Shown: in pieces, positions 60,998-64,000 of the stretch
Layout: each line of letters begins with the position of its first letter
Position numbering within the stretch: the stretch's first letter is position 1
Assembly (NCBI RefSeq): GCF_021462265.1
Contig: NZ_JAJONF010000005.1
Span: 62,001-126,000 of the forward strand
Length of the DNA: 64,000 nt
From: Streptomyces shenzhenensis
GTDB lineage: Bacteria > Actinomycetota > Actinomycetes > Streptomycetales > Streptomycetaceae
Reading direction: 5' to 3'
Notes under the pieces: generated by a model
Seen by the model: only the letters and a program-made list of their open reading frames with translations
Told to the model about the DNA's origin: nothing
Databases searched by the model: none
Position numbers and translations under genes: made by a program

Positions 60998-61337
60998 CGG
61001 GGGCGGTACCGGCAGGAACGCGCCGAGCGGGGGAACCGACCTCCAGGCGCGGGAGAGTGGCGGGGAAGCTGGCGGGCAGGTGCCGGTCGCGGCGTACCCG
61101 GCGATGTGGCCGAGCACCGCGCCGGAACGGCGAAGACGAACACGCCGCCTACCGGCGAGAGGGAGCCGCGGTTCCCCGGGCCGCTCTCCGCGGTGCCGGC
61201 CGCCGCTGCCGCGGAGGCGGAAGCGGAAGCGGGTACGGCCCAGGGCGGCCGGTGACGTCGTCTCGACCACGCTCGACACTCGGCGGTCCTCGGACCCCGG
61301 GGCAACGTGAGTGGAGAGGCCGTGCCGCCCCGGCGCG
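60998..61337. other. Convergent spacer between lpdA and the TetR gene
   Basis: About 340 bp of GC-rich DNA between convergent genes. I see no gene and no strong perfect hairpin. Confidence 0.4.
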
Positions 61338-61976
61338 TCAGTTCGTCCGGATCGGCGGACCCGCCATCCGGGCGGCGGCGTCGTGGATGAGCCGCGCGTG
61401 CAGCTCGAACAGGGACACCAGGTCGACGGAGTCGCCCTTGACCTCACGGTGCACGAACAGGCCGTCGGCGCCGGCGACGGCGTAGGTGGTCAGGGTTTCC
61501 ACGGCGTCCTCGGCCAGGGCCGGGAAGAGGGTGGCGATGATCTCGGCGATGCGCCGGTGCGAGATGTCGCGGACCTGGAGGAAGACCGCACGGCCCCGGG
61601 GCTCGGTGGGGCGGCGCTCCAGCGCGAGCATCAGGCCGAGGCGCAGGAAGTCCGGGGCGGCGACCAGGGACCTGGCCACGTTCGCGGCCATCAGGGTGAC
61701 CCGTTCCAGCGGGGTCCCCGCCTCGTCGCCGGGCAGGTCGACGGTCGTGAGCCAGGTTTCGAAGCTGCGCTCGATGACGGCCGCGATCAGGTCGTCCTTG
61801 TCCTTGAAGTGCCAGTAGATCGAGCTCGGGGGCAGCCCGCACTTGGCGCTGACGGCCGCGATGGAGGTGCCGTCGTAACCGCGCTCGCCGGCGATCTCGA
61901 CGGTGGCGTCGAGGATGCGCTGGCGCGACTCCACCCCGTTCGCGCGCTTCCTGCGCGTCGTCTGCGGCCCGGTCAT
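61338..61976 (-). CDS. TetR/AcrR-family transcriptional regulator
   Basis: Repressor of 212 aa. The N-terminal HTH (about 17-63) reads SRQRILDATVEIAGERGYDGTSIAAVSAKCGLPPSSIYWHFKDKDDLIAAVI. The C-terminal ligand domain (about 80-205) is of the type with VARSLVAAPDFLRLGLMLALERRP and AVAGADGLFVHREV. The ATG at 61976 follows GAGAGGCGCAGGG. It is divergent from the COG4705-type membrane protein gene with about 370 bp between, so it may control that gene or an unseen partner. Confidence 0.92.
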   Translation of the reverse strand: MTGPQTTRRKRANGVESRQRILDATVEIAGERGYDGTSIAAVSAKCGLPPSSIYWHFKDKDDLIAAVIERSFETWLTTVDLPGDEAGTPLERVTLMAANVARSLVAAPDFLRLGLMLALERRPTEPRGRAVFLQVRDISHRRIAEIIATLFPALAEDAVETLTTYAVAGADGLFVHREVKGDSVDLVSLFELHARLIHDAAARMAGPPIRTN

Positions 61977-62348
61977 CCCTGCGCCTCTCGGAGTTCGAGG
62001 CGGTCCGGCGGGCCGCCTCTGGGATGTCCATCCTAATTGGAGCGACCCCTACAACAGGAGCCGCCTGCCGGTGGGCCCCAAGGTGCCGCGCGGCACGACG
62101 AGCGCCCTGCCCGGCCGTCGCCCACGGGCTCGTCGGGTTCCTGCCGTCCCGCAAGGGCGACCCGCGGCCACCGCGCACCTCGCGGCAGACGGCCTGACCG
62201 GACACGGGGCAGACGTTCAGGAACTGTTCAGGTGAATGCTGTCAAAGTCGGCCATAACGACCGCCTATCGCGGCCGCTCACGACAGGGCGCGCGTTCCCC
62301 CAACGCGAGCGCGCGTCCTGCGGCACGACCGAACAGGAGCCCCCCACC
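61977..62348. other. Divergent promoter region between the TetR and COG4705-type genes
   Basis: Contains the 11-bp-phased GTTCAGG repeats at 62215-62232. Next to the TetR gene the sequence is AT-richer (CATCCTAATTGG, about 62029-62040), a possible promoter region. No gene is called. Confidence 0.45.
62215..62232 (+). promoter_or_regulatory. GTTCAGG direct repeat with 11-bp phasing (response-regulator box candidate)
   Basis: GTTCAGG at 62215 and again at 62226, one helical turn apart, 117 bp before the TTG start of the membrane-protein gene. The spacing is that of OmpR/PhoB-type response-regulator sites. A histidine kinase gene lies just beyond the target gene. Confidence 0.5.
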
Positions 62349-63197
62349 TTGGAGCAGTCCGAAGTCCTCAACGGTCCCGCGGACCAGGGCACGGTCACGT
62401 CGGTGACGAAGAAGCTCCCGGAGGTGACACTGGCGTTCTGGATCATGAAGATCGCCGCGACCACCCTCGGCGAGACGGCCGGCGACCTCTTCGCGCAGAC
62501 CCTGAAGCTCGGCTACTTCCTCACCACGATCGCGCTGTTCCTGGTGTTCGTGGTGACGCTGGCAGCCCAGCTCCGCTCCCGCCGCCACCACCCGTTCTTC
62601 TACTGGACGGTCATCCTCTCCACCAGCATGGCCGGGACCACCGTGTCCGACTTCATGAACCGCGACGCCGGCGCCGAGTACCTGGCGGGCGGCGCCACCT
62701 CGCTCGGCTGGGGACCCCAGGGCCTCGGCCTCGGCTACCCGGTCGGCGCGGCCGTCCTGATCTCGATCCTCCTCGCCGTCTTCGCGGTCTGGAAGGCGAC
62801 CGGCACGACCTTCCGGATCCGGGAGATCGTCACGCTCCGCGCCGAGATCCTGTTCTGGTCGGCGATCCTCGTCTCCAACACACTGGGCACCTCCATGGGC
62901 GACTTCCTCTCCGACAGCTCCGGCCTCGGCTACGCCGGCGGCGCGCTGCTGGTGACCGGGGCGCTCGCCGTCCTGGTCGCCCTGATCAAGGTGCCCGTCG
63001 TGCCCAACGTCCTGCTGTTCTGGATCGCGTTCGTCCTCACCCGGCCGCTCGGCGCGACCGCGGGCGACTTCCTGACCAAGCCGGTCGCCAAGGGCGGCCT
63101 GAACCTCGGCACGGCCGGTTCCTCGGCCGTCCTGCTGGCCGTCCTGCTCGGCCTCGTGGCCCACGCGCAGATCCGGGAGCGCGGGACCTCCGCCTAG
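62349..63197 (+). CDS. COG4705-type polytopic membrane protein
   Basis: Membrane protein of 282 aa with about eight transmembrane helices and a short cytoplasmic N-terminus. It is built of four repeats, each ending with a related motif: TLGETAGDLF, MAGTTVSDFM, TLGTSMGDFL and PLGATAGDFL, every one with an Asp in or next to the membrane. This fits the uncharacterised membrane-anchored proteins of COG4705. The start is TTG at 62349 with AGGAG ten bases upstream; no in-frame ATG lies before the first helix. The function is unknown; the intramembrane Asp set suggests cation handling, which is inference. It converges with a histidine kinase gene. Confidence 0.8.
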   Translation: MEQSEVLNGPADQGTVTSVTKKLPEVTLAFWIMKIAATTLGETAGDLFAQTLKLGYFLTTIALFLVFVVTLAAQLRSRRHHPFFYWTVILSTSMAGTTVSDFMNRDAGAEYLAGGATSLGWGPQGLGLGYPVGAAVLISILLAVFAVWKATGTTFRIREIVTLRAEILFWSAILVSNTLGTSMGDFLSDSSGLGYAGGALLVTGALAVLVALIKVPVVPNVLLFWIAFVLTRPLGATAGDFLTKPVAKGGLNLGTAGSSAVLLAVLLGLVAHAQIRERGTSA

Positions 63198-63200
63198 GAC

Positions 63201-63225
63201 GCGGAGAACCAGGAGCTCCGCCTTT
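63201..63225 (+). terminator. Small hairpin with T-run after the COG4705-type gene
   Basis: GCGGAG and CTCCGC form a six-base stem around a nine-base loop followed by CTTTT, just after the stop codon. Weak but correctly placed. Confidence 0.45.
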
Positions 63226-63268
63226 TCCGCCCAGCACACGGAGAAGGAGGAGCGGGTCCCCGGGCCGC

Positions 63269-64000
63269 TCACCCGGCGGGCAGGTCGGTCAGGAAGCGGG
63301 CCCCGGAGGTGTACGCGCGATCGTGGGACACCTCGCCGCCCACGCCCCGGGCCAGGCGCCGGGCGAGGGGCAGTCCGAGGCCCGCGCCGTCGTGCCCGTC
63401 CCCGGGATCGGCGCGGCGGCCGGGCTGGAAGAGGTCGTCCACGAACGCCTCCGGTACGCCGGGGCCGTCGTCGGTGACGCTGATCCGCACCCCGCCGGGC
63501 ACCGGTCGCGCGGACACGGTCACCGTGGAGCGCGCGTACCGGACCGCGTTCGTCAGAAGCGGGCTGACGATGCGTTCGAGCAGCACCGGCCGGACGGCCG
63601 CCGCCAGCTCCGGTCCCGTCGTGTCGACGACGGCTCTCACCTGTTCCGGCGCCCCGAGGCGGTCGACCAGACGGCACAGGACGGGCTCGACGGCCGTGGC
63701 GCCGGGGGCCGCCGTGGCGGCGGTGCGTGCTTCCTCCCGGGCGTCGTCCAGCAGGGTGTCGCAGATGGTGAGCATGGCCTGGGCGGCGTCGGCGATCACC
63801 TCGTGCGTGGCGCGGGTCTCGGCGGCGGAGCGCGGCCGGGCCCGCCACCAGTCCAGCTCGACGATGATCCGGGTGAGCGGGGTACGCAGTTCGTGGGACA
63901 GCTCCCCGGTCAGCTGCCGCTCGTGCCCCAGCACGGTACGGATGCGGTCCAGCAGCGCGTCCAGCGAGGCACCCAGGCTCGCGAGTTCGGCCGGGTGGTG
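63269..64000 (-). CDS. Sensor histidine kinase, N-terminal part outside window
   Basis: C-terminal portion of a two-component sensor kinase; the frame stays open to the right edge. From the edge it reads a HAMP-like helix (ELASLGASLDALLDRI), the DHp domain with the phospho-acceptor His in GELSHELRTPLTRI, and the ATPase domain with N-box LLTNAVRYARS, G1 VTDDGPGVPEAF and G2 DGAGLGLPLARRLA. The Trp-rich helix after the His (VELDWWRARP) is a subgroup feature. The response-regulator gene presumably lies beyond 64000. It probably controls the neighbouring COG4705-type gene through the GTTCAGG repeats. Confidence 0.93.
   Translation of the reverse strand, partial: HHPAELASLGASLDALLDRIRTVLGHERQLTGELSHELRTPLTRIIVELDWWRARPRSAAETRATHEVIADAAQAMLTICDTLLDDAREEARTAATAAPGATAVEPVLCRLVDRLGAPEQVRAVVDTTGPELAAAVRPVLLERIVSPLLTNAVRYARSTVTVSARPVPGGVRISVTDDGPGVPEAFVDDLFQPGRRADPGDGHDGAGLGLPLARRLARGVGGEVSHDRAYTSGARFLTDLPAG

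Overview
The window is chromosomal DNA of a Streptomyces or a very close relative. Support for this: very high GC with GC-rich third positions, GTG and TTG starts, dense operons joined by ATGA or GTGA overlaps, Tat-exported proteins, a group 1h uptake [NiFe]-hydrogenase, EgtA, CbtAB, Dyp-type EfeB and a Streptomyces-type Tn3-family transposon. All calls come from reading the sequence and from remembered family features; no search was run.

Layout. 1-1192 (-): secreted phosphoesterase cut by the left edge. 1379-3807 (-): efeO-efeB ferrous iron uptake pair behind a candidate iron box. 4221-5276 (+): enoyl-CoA hydratase/isomerase-type acyl-CoA hydrolase. 5340-6518 (+): cobalamin riboswitch controlling cbtB-cbtA, ended by a 42-bp perfect palindrome. 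6741-8888 (+): barstar-like protein and phosphoglucomutase. 9272-11967 (-): two coupled secreted serine hydrolases.

12499-27315 is a complete [NiFe]-hydrogenase locus in two convergent blocks. The plus-strand block carries maturation genes (hoxX, endopeptidase, hypB, hypF, hypC, hypD, hypE). The minus-strand block carries an unknown 599-aa protein, the small and large subunits, a NifU-like protein, a Cys-pair protein, two very small proteins and hypA. The small subunit lacks a Tat signal and has Asp in place of one proximal-cluster Cys, which together with the large-subunit motif points to a group 1h, high-affinity atmospheric H2 oxidiser facing the cytoplasm. A MITE-like element separates the endopeptidase gene from hypB.

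27780-30700: TetR remnant, double-DUF427 protein and a stand-alone egtA. 31220-38879 (+): exported alpha-L-rhamnosidase and GH35 beta-galactosidase behind LacI-type operator-like palindromes. 39270-42048: NlpC/P60 hydrolase, unknown partner and a lytic transglycosylase. 42365-45381: amino-sugar module (kinase, RpiR regulator, NagS-like SIS protein). 45615-45965: tandem-repeat array running into the 3' end of a FUSC transporter gene, followed by a polysaccharide deacetylase.

49736-56104 is a 6,369-bp Tn3-family transposon with 39-bp inverted repeats (35/39 identical) and a TGTTC target duplication. It carries a transposase interrupted by one amber codon, a prolyl-oligopeptidase-type peptidase as cargo, and a serine resolvase with a res-like site. 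Removing it in silico restores a 42-codon ORF whose stop overlaps the start of the next gene.

56146-64000: small membrane protein; LLM oxidoreductase plus SRPBCC protein and a divergent SDR gene around an HxlR regulator with two matching operator-like sites; lipoamide dehydrogenase-type enzyme; TetR regulator; COG4705-type membrane protein behind 11-bp-phased direct repeats; and a sensor histidine kinase cut by the right edge.
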